A DNA stretch of 64,000 nucleotides from Polytrichum commune (taxonomy: Eukaryota; Streptophyta; Polytrichopsida; Polytrichales; Polytrichaceae): positions 7,872,001-7,936,000 of the forward strand of contig OX485806.1 of NCBI GenBank assembly GCA_950295325.1, given 5' to 3'. The position numbers and the translations under genes are program-made. Shown in pieces: positions 1 through 12,674 of this stretch. The notes under the pieces were generated by a model. It ran no database searches. It saw only the letters and a program-made list of their open reading frames with translations, and had not been told where the DNA came from. The stretch's first letter is position 1; each line of letters begins with the position of its first letter.

Positions 1-210
1 ACATACTTTATTAGACATGTTGGCACCACGTGACATAAACTTTTCCCGTTTCCAAGAAAATGTCAATATGGTACGTTTGTAAAGGGTGTTGCATTACCTT
101 TGGAAGTCATTGTACCACTGCACATGGGTTCCCAAGTCCTAAATCTCAAGTATGATATGGATACTTACATGGCAACACTTTTTGAAGGTGAAGCTCAGGA
201 CTTTTGTTGA
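1..210 (+). other. Coding-like fragment at window edge, unrecognised
   Basis: Frame 1 reads from the window edge to a TGA at about 208-210 with a single internal stop near position 31. The downstream 58 or so codons have a protein-like composition (for example GVALPLEVIVPLHMGSQ, then a run of Asp, Tyr, Met and Glu residues). No start codon is visible because the frame enters from outside the window. I do not recognise a family. Open frames of this length occur by chance many times in 64 kb of AT-rich DNA, so this is a weak call; it could be the tail of a decayed transposon gene. Confidence 0.18.
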
Positions 211-769
211 GAGTTGGGTCAAACAAAAAGCTAGACCCAACTCGAAACACAAGCACCCCCCCCCCCCCCCCCAAAAAAAAATTGCCTAAAGTAACCAAGA
301 TCTTATCAAATCAAAACTCAAAAGTTCGGACTTGGGACTTGGGACCCCATGTGAACCAACTCTTAGTGTACCATGATACCATCATGTAAGAGAGCATTTG
401 CGGTGTACACTACATATTGTTGACTTCATGAGAAAGGGAAGGCCTTAAGCAATATAGGGTTAATGGACTCGTATTCATGTCAATGAAAACACCAATGTTC
501 ATATTTCTTTTCTTTTCTTAATTTTTACAAGATCAAGGCCACCCAATCGTGAACATTTTATAACTAACATCGATAGTATCGAATGATATGGGATGTCCTT
601 GTTTGTTGTTTGGGTGACCAAACCACACTCACCCCATCCCAAACACCAAATCGGATTCTTAGAGGCCCCTCTCAAACAAGCCTCCTTATCCATACTTACG
701 ATTCATATGTTCAAAGAACCAAATAATTTGTTTCACATTTCTTGACAATGGATGCATTGTGTGCACGTT
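210..769. other. Intergenic, no gene seen
   Basis: Unique-looking AT-rich DNA. It holds a run of 17 C (256-272) followed directly by 8 A. I see no supported coding frame or recognisable element. Confidence 0.6.
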
Positions 770-953
770 ACTGATAATGTGACAATACCCAATCACTTAA
801 GCCATTAACCTCCTTTCGCATGTGAAGGAACTCCATCAATTTGCTTGGGAATAATGAAAGTGATGTCAGCTTGAATATTTGTAATTTGAACTAGTGATTG
901 CCACATTGGTTCTCAACGAGGAAGAGTTCCCATGCAAGTGCGGACAAAAAGAC
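770..953. repeat. Foldback family F, degenerate copy F1
   Basis: The segment has the core of the foldback family seen intact at 8,241-8,595. It contains AATGTGACAATACCC near the left, the shared centre (CATGTGAAGGAACTCCATCA, then GGGAATAATGAAAGTGATGT), and the inverted counterpart GCCACATTGGTT with GAGGAAGAGTTCCCA at the right. The outer arms are missing. It runs straight into a GGCCC-ended element remnant, so one old insertion probably interrupted the other. Confidence 0.6.
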
Positions 954-1160
954 CGAGCATTATCATGGATGAAAAGTCTACATGGATTCCTACCTGACAA
1001 ACTATGAATAATGATCCATGGTTTATCGGAATTTGCGTCAAGCCCACCTCGGAGATTATTTCTACACAAAATGGCTTTCTCATGATAAGGCCTTTGAACA
1101 AGAGTCATGGCCCCTCCCAAGTACATGGTCACGGCCCTTGGCTCGTGTGTGAAGGGGCCC
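954..1160. mobile_element. GGGCC-ended Harbinger-like MITE, right-end fragment (H5)
   Basis: The right 40 bases (CACGGCCCTTGGCTCGTGTG followed by GAAGGGGCCC) match the right end of the element at 12,675-13,177, and TTA follows at 1,161-1,163, as expected for this family's target site. An internal stretch near 965-995 (GATGAAAAGTCTACATGGA) also matches the interior of that element. The left terminus is not present, so this is a truncated copy. The 109-codon open frame at 1,004-1,333 crosses the element boundary and is not a gene. Confidence 0.55.
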
Positions 1161-1163
1161 TTA

Positions 1164-3004
1164 CCTTGCTCTTTGAACTATGCATGGGTGGTCAATGGCT
1201 TGGGATTCATTATTCCATTCATAGATTCTTTGCTAACAATGCAAAAGAGAACGTGAACTTGCTACCAACTACTATGGTTGTGACCATGTTGAGTCAAAAA
1301 CATATGGACTTGGAGTCCCCTCTGTTACATTAGAATTATCCTTTAATTTAGCGGCCCAACTTTGCTTGGGAGATGATTCTCATGCCCCATGTTCAATAAG
1401 TTCTTAGTGTATGTTTGGAGTTGGTGTGGAAGGTAGAACAAAAATCATTCTATATTAGTTCATTGAGGGCCAAACTCATTTTGACATGTAAAGAGGTGCT
1501 AAGATGAGTTTGGCCCTCAATAAAATGATGTAGAATGTTCATGGGTTTCATGAAGCTTTCATACTCAGAATCATGGAAATCTCCAGCATAGCAAGTCGAA
1601 GTGGGTTATGTTGGCTCCATTTCTAGACTCGTTGGTTCAAACCAGTGTTGGACCAATATCAATATATTGAAGTGGCTTGAAATATTGGTACATAGATTAT
1701 AGGACCAAACTTGTCTAGTTTCAAATTTGGATTTTAAATTTCATATCAATTTTTTTATCATTCTCTATTATATGTTTAAAACACCTTTATGCTAGTCGAT
1801 GCACCAATTAGAACATTACTTAGTTGATGAGTTGTGTTCCACTACCTTGTCTTCAAATTTAATTTGAAGCAATGGGATTCTAGCATTCAGAGTCTTTATT
1901 CTTGAATCTATTGCTGGGCATGAACATTGTTCATCAATTAAGTAATGTTATAATATAACAGTGCAAGGTTTTAATAAATAAAATCTTAGTTTAAAATTAT
2001 TATTTAAATAATCATATTGGTATATGTCTAGTACCAAAGGAAAAAAAACAAAAATGTAGTTGATCCTAAAAGTGACACTTTCATAGGTTTTTTTTTTAAA
2101 GATAGGTTAAATAGCTTAAAATATTTATAAAAATATACATAGATTGAAAACCTATAAAGAGTCCACAAAAAGTTTTTCAAAAAAAAAAAAAAAATCATAT
2201 GCAACCTACAAAAATTCATAACATCGTCTAAGAAATGACCCTTTTACTATCCACTTAGCGGGTCCATTAATTTTGGATTGCTAGGTGAGAATCACCATAA
2301 AATCAACCTTGTCGCAGGTGAGAGTCTTTTATTAAATGATGGGTGTTGTCCCCCTTTTGTGATCATCTTACCATTGAGTGGATAGATACTCAATTAGCTA
2401 TTGTGATTGGCCAAAGTTGGTACTCTTCTTAAAGCATTCTTGCATCCTTCTTACACCGCTACTTTGAATGACCAAAGCAATGCTAATTTATATTTAATGT
2501 TGCATATGAATAACCACTTTTAACTATGATTCACTCAATGGCTCCATTGCACTCACTTGTTGATGGTTTAAGGATGAAAAATAGGTGTCTCCAAAAGGGA
2601 GGTGTTGCTTTAAGGCACCGCTTCCATACCAATACAAGACTAGTCCGAATGTGATTTGAGGTGTGGAGCACATAACATTACTAAGCAACTAGATGTTGGT
2701 CTCTTTTCGAAGAAAGAGGCTGCAATTAAAAAACTATGAGTCTATAGTTGCTTGTCAAAAACTCCACAATACACAATCCGAGTGCTCCCCATAAACAAGA
2801 AATCCCAAAATAAAATAAAGATGTTTATCCTCACCCAATACATTGTCCCACAAAAGGCAGCCAAGCAATTGAGTAATGCTATGCATGCGAGTTCAATGGA
2901 AGCTTGTTCATTCTATATATATATAAAAACACATGTGTTTTACAATCCAATATTTCTTAACTTGTTTTTCAATTTCAAAACAATGATCCTACACAAATGG
3001 GTCT
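1164..3004. other. Intergenic, no gene seen
   Basis: AT-rich DNA with homopolymer A/T runs (a 14-A run near 2,180) and no supported gene. A short stretch near 2,560-2,600 (TTGTTGATGGTTTA) resembles the right end of dispersed repeat R at about 21,020. Confidence 0.5.
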
Positions 3005-3841
3005 TTATATCCCCATACATTCAGGAAAGAATGAAATGTTGGCTTGTGAGTCATGGTGAGCTCTCCTAGACTCCCGGTCCAACATGATTGTTTTCAGTGC
3101 CATTGGAGAGCCCTTGAAGATGGGTATGGGTGCATCACAATTACATAACATTCTCCCCCCATTATTCCAATCCATGGGGATCAACAAGAAGTTGGCAACA
3201 TTGAGCCTTTAAAATTTCAATAAAACCACTAAAATTTGAATGGAGATGAGGTATATATGCATGAAGGGGACAAACGTGTCGCATGTGTTCAACTACATAG
3301 GGGCACACCAATATTCTTTAAAGGATGTCACAAACTAAATTTGTGGAAAAGGTGCTTCAATCCATGGTTTGATAGGCTTCAAAGCCCAAGGTTGAAACAT
3401 TGTACTTTCCCATGATAAGGTCATTAGAGTTATCTTCAAAAGGTCATATAGAGTGTGAAAAGCAATAAAACAATTTCGAGTTTCATAGGCAACCCCATTC
3501 TTGTATACCTTGCTAGGACTTGTAAATGAACACATGGTCGAAGTGTTGTTCCACTTATTGTTGGTCTCACCATAGTTTAATCCCCAGTATGGTTATCTTT
3601 CTTAGGAACATGTAAATTGAGCTTGGAAACTTCTAGGGAACTGCAAGGTTGGTGAGCCTAGCTCGTCTATATCTAGAGTATCTATTGGAACTAGAGAATT
3701 TTTGAATAGCACACCAAAGACAAGATGCACCTCCAAACACCGGATTGGTTGCTCCCATCCTTTTAAACGTAACTCTAATAGTGTACCTTTTATTTCATTT
3801 TTGTGGATAATACCATTTGGAGGATAATAAAAAAGTTAAAA
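3005..3841 (-). pseudogene. Coding-like decayed region, unrecognised product
   Basis: Read on the minus strand, 3,605-3,835 is open in one frame (contains GTLLELRLKGWEQPIRCLEV). After a shift, 3,005-3,535 stays in one frame with only about three stops in 177 codons, including a segment ending AHHDSQANISFFPECMGI. That stop density is lower than expected for this base composition. No domain is recognised; an old transposon polyprotein is possible but unproven. The call rests on frame openness alone. Confidence 0.22.
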
Positions 3842-5829
3842 AAATCAAAACCGCATATGATGTAACAATGGGTATAGATTATCATTCACAGTGTAACTTT
3901 GCATTTCATAATCTTGGGATTTATGAACACAATACGTAATCAATATTCATGTATGAATTGCTCTCACATACCTAAATACACATCTCCAACACCACTTAAT
4001 GGGTTTGGAATTTGTTGCAACCATGTTAAGAGTATGATAAAAAAACCCAAGTGGATAATTGATTCATCCCAATTAAATCTCACTAGAGTAACTCGAGGTC
4101 CTTGATATTGATCCCGATGTCAAAATTGCTTACAAAACAAATTCCAACATTCACACCTCCGAATTATATGGCTGCCACAATTCCTTGGCCCCATTAATGA
4201 AGGACATTCATTTCATAATCATGTACATATCCGCCCTTCATCATGCTCACTAAGAGAGCTTTGAGAGTCAAGCATGTTTCTTATCGATGGAGGTTTGAGA
4301 GTACATCGATTATCCCATGTAGTGCGTGTTACTATTTGGAATTACGCAATGGAATAATGACTTGCTTAGGAGTTCAATTTTGATTTATGAAAGTTCAATA
4401 GGTTGTTTGGATATTATGGAACATTAAGTGGTTTGTATGTTTGACAAATTTCGTTTTACTTTCAACTTCAAATCCAAAGTGTCACATGATGTTTTCAAAA
4501 TCAAAACAAAATGTCACTTGACTTGTAAATTTGATTCTAAAATGTCACCTCCACTTTGGATTACACAATATTTCAACAAACTAATAATATAACTAATAGA
4601 AAGATATGCTTGATTTGTAAACAAAAAAGCTATCAATCAAGCGTAAGTATCCTTCAATCTTGCATATTTCTCCAAATATTGAAGATATTAGGCTGATCCG
4701 TTGCATCGACTTCAAACCCATAAAGACAGACCCGCATAGGAGCTTCAAGGGTCTTCAAGTTCAACCTATCGCTCAAGTGGCGTTGATTGCATTTTTCTTT
4801 GAGAATCCTTGCTCACAAATAGCTATACTTGATGGAATGAGTATAACCTTTTGCCAAAGTTGCATAAGTTTTGGCCAATTTTGTATGCCACTCCAAATTT
4901 CTACCAATAAATGAGCTCATTTATTGGACCAAATTGCTCATTTAGTGACATACATGCCAAGCCTCAAAATATTGTCTTGTTCTCACACTCATGTTGAAGT
5001 GTTTCCATAAATTCCAAATGTTCTCCCCTACACATGTCACTTTCTTTTGCAGTATATTGAAACTTCAACAGTCTCCTTTCGAGCCATAGTCAATATTTGT
5101 GATTCGATCACTCTCTTTACTTGGATAATGATGAGGGTTGAAAAGCTCAGTTGCATTGAAAACTAGAAGGTCCAGGCAACGATCACTCAAAGCATGAACA
5201 ACATTTTGCACATAAGCTACAATTAAGAGCTTGCATGTGCAACTATTACATGACTTAGAGAAGTATGTAATCCAATGCAGAGTTCTCCAACTAGTATGGG
5301 GTTCATTTGAACCACTTACTAGTACGAGTCACTTCAGTTTCTAAAATGTTAATTGATGTGTGATTTTTTTTTTCTTCACATGCCACACTACATGTCAATT
5401 CTTAAAACATGCATGTCAATTGACGTGCATTATTTTCGTGCTAATTTTTACGTGTCAAATGCCAAAAACTTGCCAAAAAAAATTGTCAAAATTACCCACT
5501 GGCATAAAGGACTTTACTTGGTACACTATGACATTCTCATTAAAAGGTGTGTAACCTCGCATAGTAACACACGCTAAATGGGATAATCAGTGTACTTATC
5601 TTGCAGGTTCCCAGTCCACGACTCAACCGTTTTCCCCCATAAATTATAGTATAAAAATGGGTTCCTCCTCAATATTTGTGCAATGAAGAGCTTGAAAAGC
5701 GGTGTTTAAGATTGCTCTAAATCTACGATCCGGTCCAATAAATGAGCACAGTGCTACATAAGAGTTTAGATGTCCGGTTTTGTCAGGCAGCCTTTGCAGA
5801 ATCTGTTGTCATTTGCAGTGGGCTTCAGT
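3842..5829. other. Intergenic, no gene seen
   Basis: No supported gene or well-defined element. Short inverted-repeat-like stretches occur near 5,270-5,580 (AGTAACACACGCTAAATGGG at the right), but I could not define boundaries. Confidence 0.5.
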
Positions 5830-6214
5830 TGGTTATGTAAAGTAAGTTAGATGAGGCTAATGTGGACACCTCCAGCTCTGTGGAATCATCCAGCCGTTGA
5901 ATTTGAGCATTAGAAGTTTGAGCAGGTCAGCAATTGTGAATCGGGACCAAAGAATTTGAAATCGATGAAACCGGAGTTGAGGAAGGTGTTGATCTAGGTT
6001 TTGGAATCAAAGATTCTCTACTTCCCAATGTGGTGTTATAGAGGGGAACTACTTTATCGTTCAATGTTGTGTAAGTGGACAACATCATTAGAAGGAAAAC
6101 CACGTTTAATGCCAATATTGGTTGTGTCATGTCTCTAAAGTGGTCACATGTAAGATAAATGTTGTCAAATTGGTTTTTCACTGTAGAATACCCACAATAC
6201 ATTTTGGTCGGCAC
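5830..6214 (-). other. Coding-like frame, unrecognised
   Basis: A minus-strand frame runs from 6,214 to about 5,827 with a single internal TGA at about 5,927. The C-terminal part is rich in Ser, Pro and Thr (for example STPSSTPVSSISNS) and continues past the stop with an acidic stretch (RLDDSTELEVSTL). No family is recognised and no splice pattern is convincing. It may be a decayed exon or chance. Confidence 0.18.
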
Positions 6215-6999
6215 CTCACATCCACATGTCGCCTCCTAATTTGCCCAAGTTGCCGCCTCCTAATTTGTCCACCTCGGGCACAAAAATCAAGTGTGTCATA
6301 GCTCAATGGATAGCACTCCTCATAATGGAGGATGGTGGGTGTAGTTTGACTTTTGCAAAGGTGACTAACCCAAATATCATCAATGCGGCGCCTAAATTAC
6401 CATGTATTGCTCACCCACCAAATTAAAGCGACTGTACCACCAATTAGGAGACAAAAATAGGTGTCCGATTAAGGAAGCCAACCGAATTAGCCTCATTTAC
6501 CTAACCCACAACTAAATCAAATCCTAAAACCATCACTGTGTACCACTATCATACATTTGAAGCCATGTTGGTTTTAGTTTCATGTTTGGTTTCAATATGC
6601 ATACTTTACGTTAGTCGATTCCTCAACATTTGTATTGGTCATGGACTTGGCAACCCTCTTAAGGATTCAAGTCTCAAACAACAAAAGCATGTCAACTTAT
6701 TGAAACCAATTGAACCCCCTCATAATGATTGGGCCCCATTAAGCTCAAAACATCAACCCTTAACCCCTAAATGCTCAAGCTTTTTTCACATCGTAACAGA
6801 CATTGTTCAATTGCTATCTAAAGGGAGGCTGCAAGGTTAGAAAGTAAAATGCAACAACTAACTTGTGTTGTTGATTGGGATCGATCCAAGGATCACATCA
6901 ATACAGTTGGTGTGCTCAAAGAACTTGGTCAACTCCATGTAAGCAATTTTTCGGCTCTAAAATTAAATACAAACCTCTAATCAAGAGAACATAGCTTTG
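6215..6999. other. Intergenic, weak coding-like traces only
   Basis: A short direct repeat (TTGCCCAAGTTGCCGCCTCC region) lies at 6,225-6,265. A frame near 6,840-6,980 reads REAARLESKMQQL and then VVDWDRSKDHINTVGVLKEL, which looks protein-like, but it is under 60 codons and unrecognised. Confidence 0.35.
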
Positions 7000-7430
7000 G
7001 GTTGAAAAAAAATAAGGTCTTCTTAGCACTCAAATCAACACAACATCATCCAAATTCCCATTCACATTGTAACTTGTCAAATAGGTTTTGTCATGAAGGT
7101 CATATTGCCTACATGTCTATAGGGGGTTCTCCAATCACCCTGTGTGAAAAGCCCAAAAATGAAGTTCAAATGCTTCAATGGGAAGATATCTTTGTTACAC
7201 GTCTTTGAACTTCATTGGTGAATAACACTTTCAATATAAAAGCAACGTAAATTTGTACAACATCAAACAAGGTCCCGTTCACTCTATAACTAGTCAAATG
7301 GGTTTTGTCATGAAGTTCATACTGCCTACATGTTTATAGGGGATTCTCTAATCACTCTTTGTGGAATGGAGAAAACATCAATATCAGATTATTCAATGGG
7401 GAGACATACATCTCTTGAAGTGACAACAAT
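7000..7430. repeat. Diverged tandem duplication, about 230-bp period
   Basis: Two adjacent blocks share the order CAACATCA, TTCA(C)T(C)T, AACTAGTCAAATGGGTTTTG, TCATGAAG(G)TCATA, TGCCTACATGT(C/T)TATAGGGG and TCAATGGG(A/G)AGA. The first is near 7,040-7,190 and the second near 7,260-7,415. The copies are clearly related but diverged. The 68-codon frame over the first block is not shared by the second, so it is not a gene. Confidence 0.6.
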
Positions 7431-8232
7431 TGCAACATTAAAAATCCACAACAATTTCTTTTTCAAAGAATGACAAATAATGTAAGATCTACATTTAGTG
7501 TTGGTGACACTTCACATGCTATTTATAATTAATATTTGAATAAAATAATTAGAATCAATGACACTAAGTACAATATATTGTGTAATTTTGAAAAATCGCG
7601 TATTGTTAATAAAATTAACACATTGGGGATTACACTCTCATTATTCTTGTCCACTTAGTCGAGTCGAGAAAACGATTATAAATCATGTTTGTTACATCTA
7701 GTCATTGGCACTTCAATAAAATGACAATAAAGTAGCCATGTTGAAGGGGGTCAATCACTAGCACACTTACATGTGTGGGGATGGTGTTAAAATGTAAAAG
7801 ATAACAATGATAATTAGTTGTAATGATGTGATGTATTGATAACAAGAGTGTGATGTGGAGGTGGTTTTTTCTTTTCTTTTCTATAGAGACATAATTGTAG
7901 TCTTTACAAACTCATGGAATGTGTGTATTTTATTGTAAAGTTAGAATTTACTAACCACGTGTTTGAGGTGCATAGATAAGAGGTAGATCCTAGTTGTCTT
8001 CTATTTTTTATTTCTTTATTTGCCTTAGATGTTCTTTGATGTATGTTAGCATGGAGTATATAGAGAACTTTGAAGGCAAACTACTTAAAATATTATTCAA
8101 AAGAGTATTCAAGGCTCTTAAGATTCTTGTTAGTATATTGTTGGCATTTGGCGATGGTTTCATTCTTGACGTAGAGGATGTAGGCCTTCATCCCTTGGTT
8201 GGATTGCTCAAGAATTGTTTTGGTGATGGCAT
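7431..8232. other. Intergenic, no gene seen
   Basis: AT-rich. Near 7,480-7,590 it resembles the interior of the CACTAAATA-ended family copy at 40,147-40,519 (AGAATGACAAATAATGT, TTTAGTGTTGGTGACACT), so it is probably an eroded copy whose ends are lost. Confidence 0.4.
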
Positions 8233-8603
8233 TTGAAGAGAGCCATGGGCTTGATCACATCTTCATTCAGTTGGGTCTTGCCATTCTCACGCTTCGTTCA
8301 CTGTCTGGTCTTTCTACCCGCACCTGTGTGGAAACACTTCCCTGTTGGGAACCAATGTGACAATACTCGGTCACTAAAGCCATCAAACTCCTTTGACATG
8401 TGAAGGAACTCCATCAATCAACTTGCGAATAATGAAAGTGATGTCAACTTGAATATTTGTAATTTTGACCGGGTATTGTCACATTGGTTTCCAGTGAGGA
8501 AGAGTTCCCACACAGGTGCGGCAGGAGACCAGGCAGTGAAGGAAATGTGGGAAAGGCGGGACCCAACCAAATGAAGATGTGATCGAGCCCGTGGCTTGAA
8601 GAG
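8233..8603. mobile_element. Foldback MITE family F, intact copy F2 (8-bp TSD)
   Basis: The element runs 8,241-8,595 (355 bp). Exact 8-bp direct repeats, TTGAAGAG, lie at 8,233-8,240 and 8,596-8,603. The ends are inverted: the left starts GCCATGGGCTTGATCACATC and the right, read in reverse complement, starts GCCACGGGCTCGATCACATC. The arms continue inward for about 130 bp on each side through ACCCGCACCTGTGTGG and AACCAATGTGACAATAC. An 8-bp duplication with long arms suits a non-autonomous hAT-like element. It has no coding capacity of its own. The relatives at 770-953 and 56,030-56,545 confirm a family. Confidence 0.8.
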
Positions 8604-10556
8604 GTGGCGTTTTTCAAATATAGTGACAACATTGTCGATGCCTCCGAATAAACATTTTATTTATTTGTCGGAAGACTTAGAAACTTTATTGGGAACTAAT
8701 TTTAGGATGATAGGGCATTATAGAAGTCAATGATTGGTGTTACAAAATATGTTGTATAACATGAAGTTCATTCACATAACGAATATGGATTTTTTTGGTG
8801 ATGAGATCAACTATTTGATGTGGAGGTAGGATAAGAATATGAAGAAGCCCATCATATTAGGTTGTACAAGCCCTTGATTATTTGTTTCTTCCGGAGTAGG
8901 GTGTCAAGACCCGTACTAGTGGGGAAGGCTGCAAATTGAATTGACTATGCATTATTGAAACTATCTTTTGACTTAATAGGATTTCACTTGAAAATGCAAG
9001 ACTCTACTAGATAAGTACGTGTAGACACTACAAAGTCAATTATGGATGAATTATCAACGGATGAAAGGCTTTGAGAATTTTTTTGCAAATATACGATGAT
9101 GAGGCTACATTGAGTCGACCAAAAGTTGGCAAAGTCTAGGTTGAGAAAAATGTTGTAATATTTTGTTGATGAAATACGTTTGATTAGCATAGGATCTTGC
9201 AGTGGTATAAAGTATTTAATTGATAGATAATTTTGAGTTAGTATTGAGTTCTTTTGTGGCCTTGAAGCAATAAGAATAAATGATTTCATATGCTCATTAT
9301 GGTATATTAATTTTTTATTTAATATAAATATTATATCAAAACAGATCTTAAAATCTTTCATAAATCCAAACAATCTCATTGCAAGCTGAATTCATAACCA
9401 AAACCTAGAAGTGTTTCCGTGAGACAACTTAGGCTAATTATTTCATTGAGAATAACATGCTTTACAAGCTCACTACAGTTTGTCAAAAAAAAATCTACGA
9501 AAATTACATTATGACTAAATTTAAAATTCAAAATCCAAGTGATGTTATAGCATTCCAAAGGATTGATAAGGACAACTCCAAAACGTTATTTCTTACATTT
9601 ATGTAGGAACTTTTATAATTACTCATGTATAATCAAGGTGATTTTAGACCACCTTAAGATAACTTGTGATGACCATGAGATATAATATAGGTCTAAGTTG
9701 CTTAATCCACGGCAACTAAGCTTGAGTTGACAATGTATACGTTTACAAATATTAACTAGATTCGTTCATTCAAAAAAGACTTTCGAACTTAAAATCTAAT
9801 ATGTTTGTAATCTACAAGTAAGTATGAATCGACATTTGACTTAGAAAAACAAGAGGTGGTAACTTTACCTCACATTTTTTGAATTATTTAACTAGGGAAT
9901 GATAGATCATCATCTAAGTCTAAAAGAAAGGGTCAGATATCTCTAAGTAATTCTAGTCCATCTTCCTCTACGTGGGCTAGTTGCAACTTGATGAAACTAG
10001 ACCAAATCTTATAAGTACATTGACAAGGTATTTCATCTTTAGGACAATTTATCTCCTAGTGCGATTTTTGTCTATTCTAACACAACCACAATTTCTCGTG
10101 GATGGCTTCTTTCATTAAATTTTTTTTTTGTTATTTAATAAGAAAAAGAATCCACGGTATTTGGTAGTTCAATGCTAAACTTGTTTCCTTATGAGTGGTT
10201 GTTTCAAAGAAGGTTTAGGTGTTCCGGTAAAAACAATTCTACAACATTATCGAATCTCTTCTTCCGATAAATAAACCATGATACATGTGGGAAATACTAT
10301 AATTATGAAAGAGTTGACTTGTAGGGCCTCTTTAGACATTTATACCTCTCTTGAGCAATTTCTCATATGGAGCATACTTTATGAAAGGTAGGCCTTCATT
10401 TTTGTAATTTACTCCATATTACAAAGCCACATCGAGAATGCCACATATCATAAATGGCTTAAGACTCAATATCACATGATATTGATTTTAATTTTTTTGC
10501 TTTCTAAGTTGTAAAGTGTTAAAATTAAAGATAAGAGCCGTGAAGTATTGGATGGG
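8604..10556. other. Intergenic, no supported gene
   Basis: Very AT-rich. A 131-codon minus-strand frame (8,984-9,379) and a 60-codon one (9,376-9,558) are dominated by Ile, Leu, Phe, Asn and Ser. They have no recognisable motif and are of a size expected by chance here. Confidence 0.5.
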
Positions 10557-10850
10557 ACAGGGTAGTCGTTGAGAATCATTACCATATGATAATAATGGAT
10601 GTAAACATGAATTAGATGAGACTAACACATCCATTGCCATTTTATTTTATAAGACCTTAGCCCCCCTCCCCCCTCCTTTTCGAACATTTACCATTACTTC
10701 AAAAGTCTTCATAGCCTTTTAAAATGTATACACTAGAAAAAATAATACCACCCCCTTCTGTAAACTATGTATATCAATGCCTCAAATAGTACCCCTTCTT
10801 ACACTCACATTTGTGTGTAAGTGGTATGAAGAGTTCACACCCTAGGAATA
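10557..10850 (+). repeat. Dispersed repeat R, copy R1
   Basis: This is a diverged match to 20,738-21,050 and 29,465-29,705. Shared landmarks in order are ATTACCATATGA, AATGGATG or AATAGATG, GA(G/A)AC(T/C)AACACATC(C/T)ATTG, TAGCCTTTT(A/T)AA, TGTACACTAATGCC and ACCCCTTCTTA. Function and class are unknown. The decayed LINE copy begins less than 100 bp downstream. Confidence 0.6.
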
Positions 10851-10924
10851 CCACTTGCCAAATCCAAATGATATTAACAGCCTTAGAACATACCACATCC
10901 ATCTAACATGATATAAACACCCTA

Positions 10925-11710
10925 TACTTCGATTTCAAAAACACCATCAACTTCATAGACCGACTCCATTTGAAGAATCCATGGTACCCTTCTGACGTTG
11001 TTAGGCTTATTGGGAAACATCTATAACAAGGCCTCCAACACCCATACATACGCAACCCATACCCATATCAAGAGGAGCCATCCAAGGTGATACCCTAAGC
11101 GCCTCGCTCTTCTTAATTTTTTTGGAACCACTCCTCTGTTGGCTTGAAAGAGACAAGTATAGCTACCACTTCAACCCATCTTATCCCCAAACCAACTTCA
11201 CATTATATGCAAAAAAATCTAGCCATCATATAACAACACATCCTCCACCTGGTGCCCCACCCGGCACACACATTGGGGCCCCACCAGACAACATAACCCC
11301 GACATGTTTATACCCTTGCATTTGCACCTTGGGTACATGCCAATGCCTTGCCCGACTCAAACCCAACATCCTAAACATCACCACCACCTCTTATAGAGAA
11401 CTACCAACTATAAACCTCGAGACTCCAACCTATAATTCATTAGAAGCACTTTCTACCAAGAGTGCAATTCCATGACCGCAACTCAACGGCAACAACTCAA
11501 AAATCAAAAACTTGTATACACTCTAGAAGAGGTAGATTGTATGTCACATTCACCATCCTCACAATAGGCATCGGAGGTGGCATCCATATGGACAACATTA
11601 CTAAAATATTTAAAAAAATGTTATATTCTCTTTATGCCCATTTATGTGTGCATGCAACAAATCCACTTGATAGCCATCAAATACTCACCTCACTCATGCT
11701 CGACAAATGA
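10925..11710 (+). pseudogene. Decayed LINE (RT block 4 plus endonuclease fragment), copy 1
   Basis: An open frame at 11,005-11,475 encodes reverse transcriptase block 4, RGAIQGDTLSASLFLIFLE (11,071 onward), followed by PLLCWLERDK. About 25 residues later comes TLYAKKS (about 11,200), which is the YADD box with both Asp lost. The RT thumb and connection are then absent. The frame jumps to a Cys-rich stretch, CTLGTCQCLARLKPNIL (about 11,326-11,375), equivalent to the start of the C-terminal restriction-like endonuclease, where the catalytic Asp of R/K-P-D is Asn. The rest of the nuclease continues in shifted frames to 11,705 (HDR near 11,475; GIGGGIHMDNI near 11,580). Upstream, 10,925-11,000 reads YFDFKNTINFID, similar to RT block 3. 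The element is inactive, with an internal deletion and frameshifts. Restriction-like-nuclease LINEs such as the R2 group are the nearest type, but the clade is inferred. Confidence 0.82.
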
Positions 11711-12674
11711 AAATTGAAAATCACCGAAACACAAGTTGAAACAAGTGAAACACCATGCCCTCATAACACCCACCCTTAATTAAGATACAAAACATTGATG
11801 AACAAAAACTTGGTTCCCCCAAAATGTGCCTATATTGTCCCCTATCATTGGTTACCAATAGGGTTCACCTCCGACTGGAGGCAGTAGCACTTATCTCATA
11901 GCCATGCTCAATAAACCCGTTTCGAGTTCACATACGAGCTTGCAGCTATGATCAAGGTGAAGCGTCCCTCATTCATGCAAACACCAGAGGTTTGGCGTGG
12001 TCTCTCTCTCTACCCAAACCGACACCTATCCTAAAAGCAACACCCATAAATCTTTGCACAATAGGTGCATATCCCTTTTGAGGATGCACACCCTTCGAAC
12101 ATAACTAGGCTCCAAGTAATCTAGACTTATGCATGAATTTTAGACATGATAAAAATGGATACATGCATGTCTATCGGCGGACTCTATGATAATAATGATA
12201 AATTTTGGTCTTAGATGTAGATTGCATCTCTTCTCGGAACACATTCTAGTTGCATGTGGAAAATACACATCTAGAGTGATTATATGAACACATTGCCTCT
12301 CAAAGTATGTATGAATAGGGTTCTTTGTCATATTCTATGGGTCCTTTTCCCCAAACAAGGTTTTTTTTTGCAACGTACACATTCTGATGGTGGAAAAAGC
12401 AAAAGAAACAAAAAGAAACAACCTCAAACACATTATTATTTGTGGACAAGTCTTTTGTCCATATTCACTTCAATTCTAGTTACATCCGATGTCTAGGTGT
12501 TGGATTTAGGTCGCCCTATTATTGCAACTTTAAACCCTTATAACTTTTGCGTACAATATCAAATGACTTGTTTTGAAGTTTCTAGTGCGTTGGAATCCCC
12601 TTGATCTTGCACACAAGAAAAAAAATACGGTTTCAACTATCACAAAAAGAGGAACTATTCTCAAGGCTTACTAA
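11711..12674. other. Intergenic, no gene seen
   Basis: No supported gene. The LINE 3' flank may extend into the first part, but I see no clear 3' end or target duplication. Confidence 0.5.

Noticed and set aside
1004-1333. 109-codon plus-strand frame
   Set aside because: It crosses the boundary of a MITE right end (GGGGCCCTTA) and is not conserved in the related elements at 12.7 and 56.6 kb.
8984-9558. 131- and 60-codon minus-strand frames considered as a polyprotein relic
   Set aside because: Composition reflects AT-rich DNA, no motif is visible, and the frames do not join. Frames of this length are expected a few times by chance in 64 kb.
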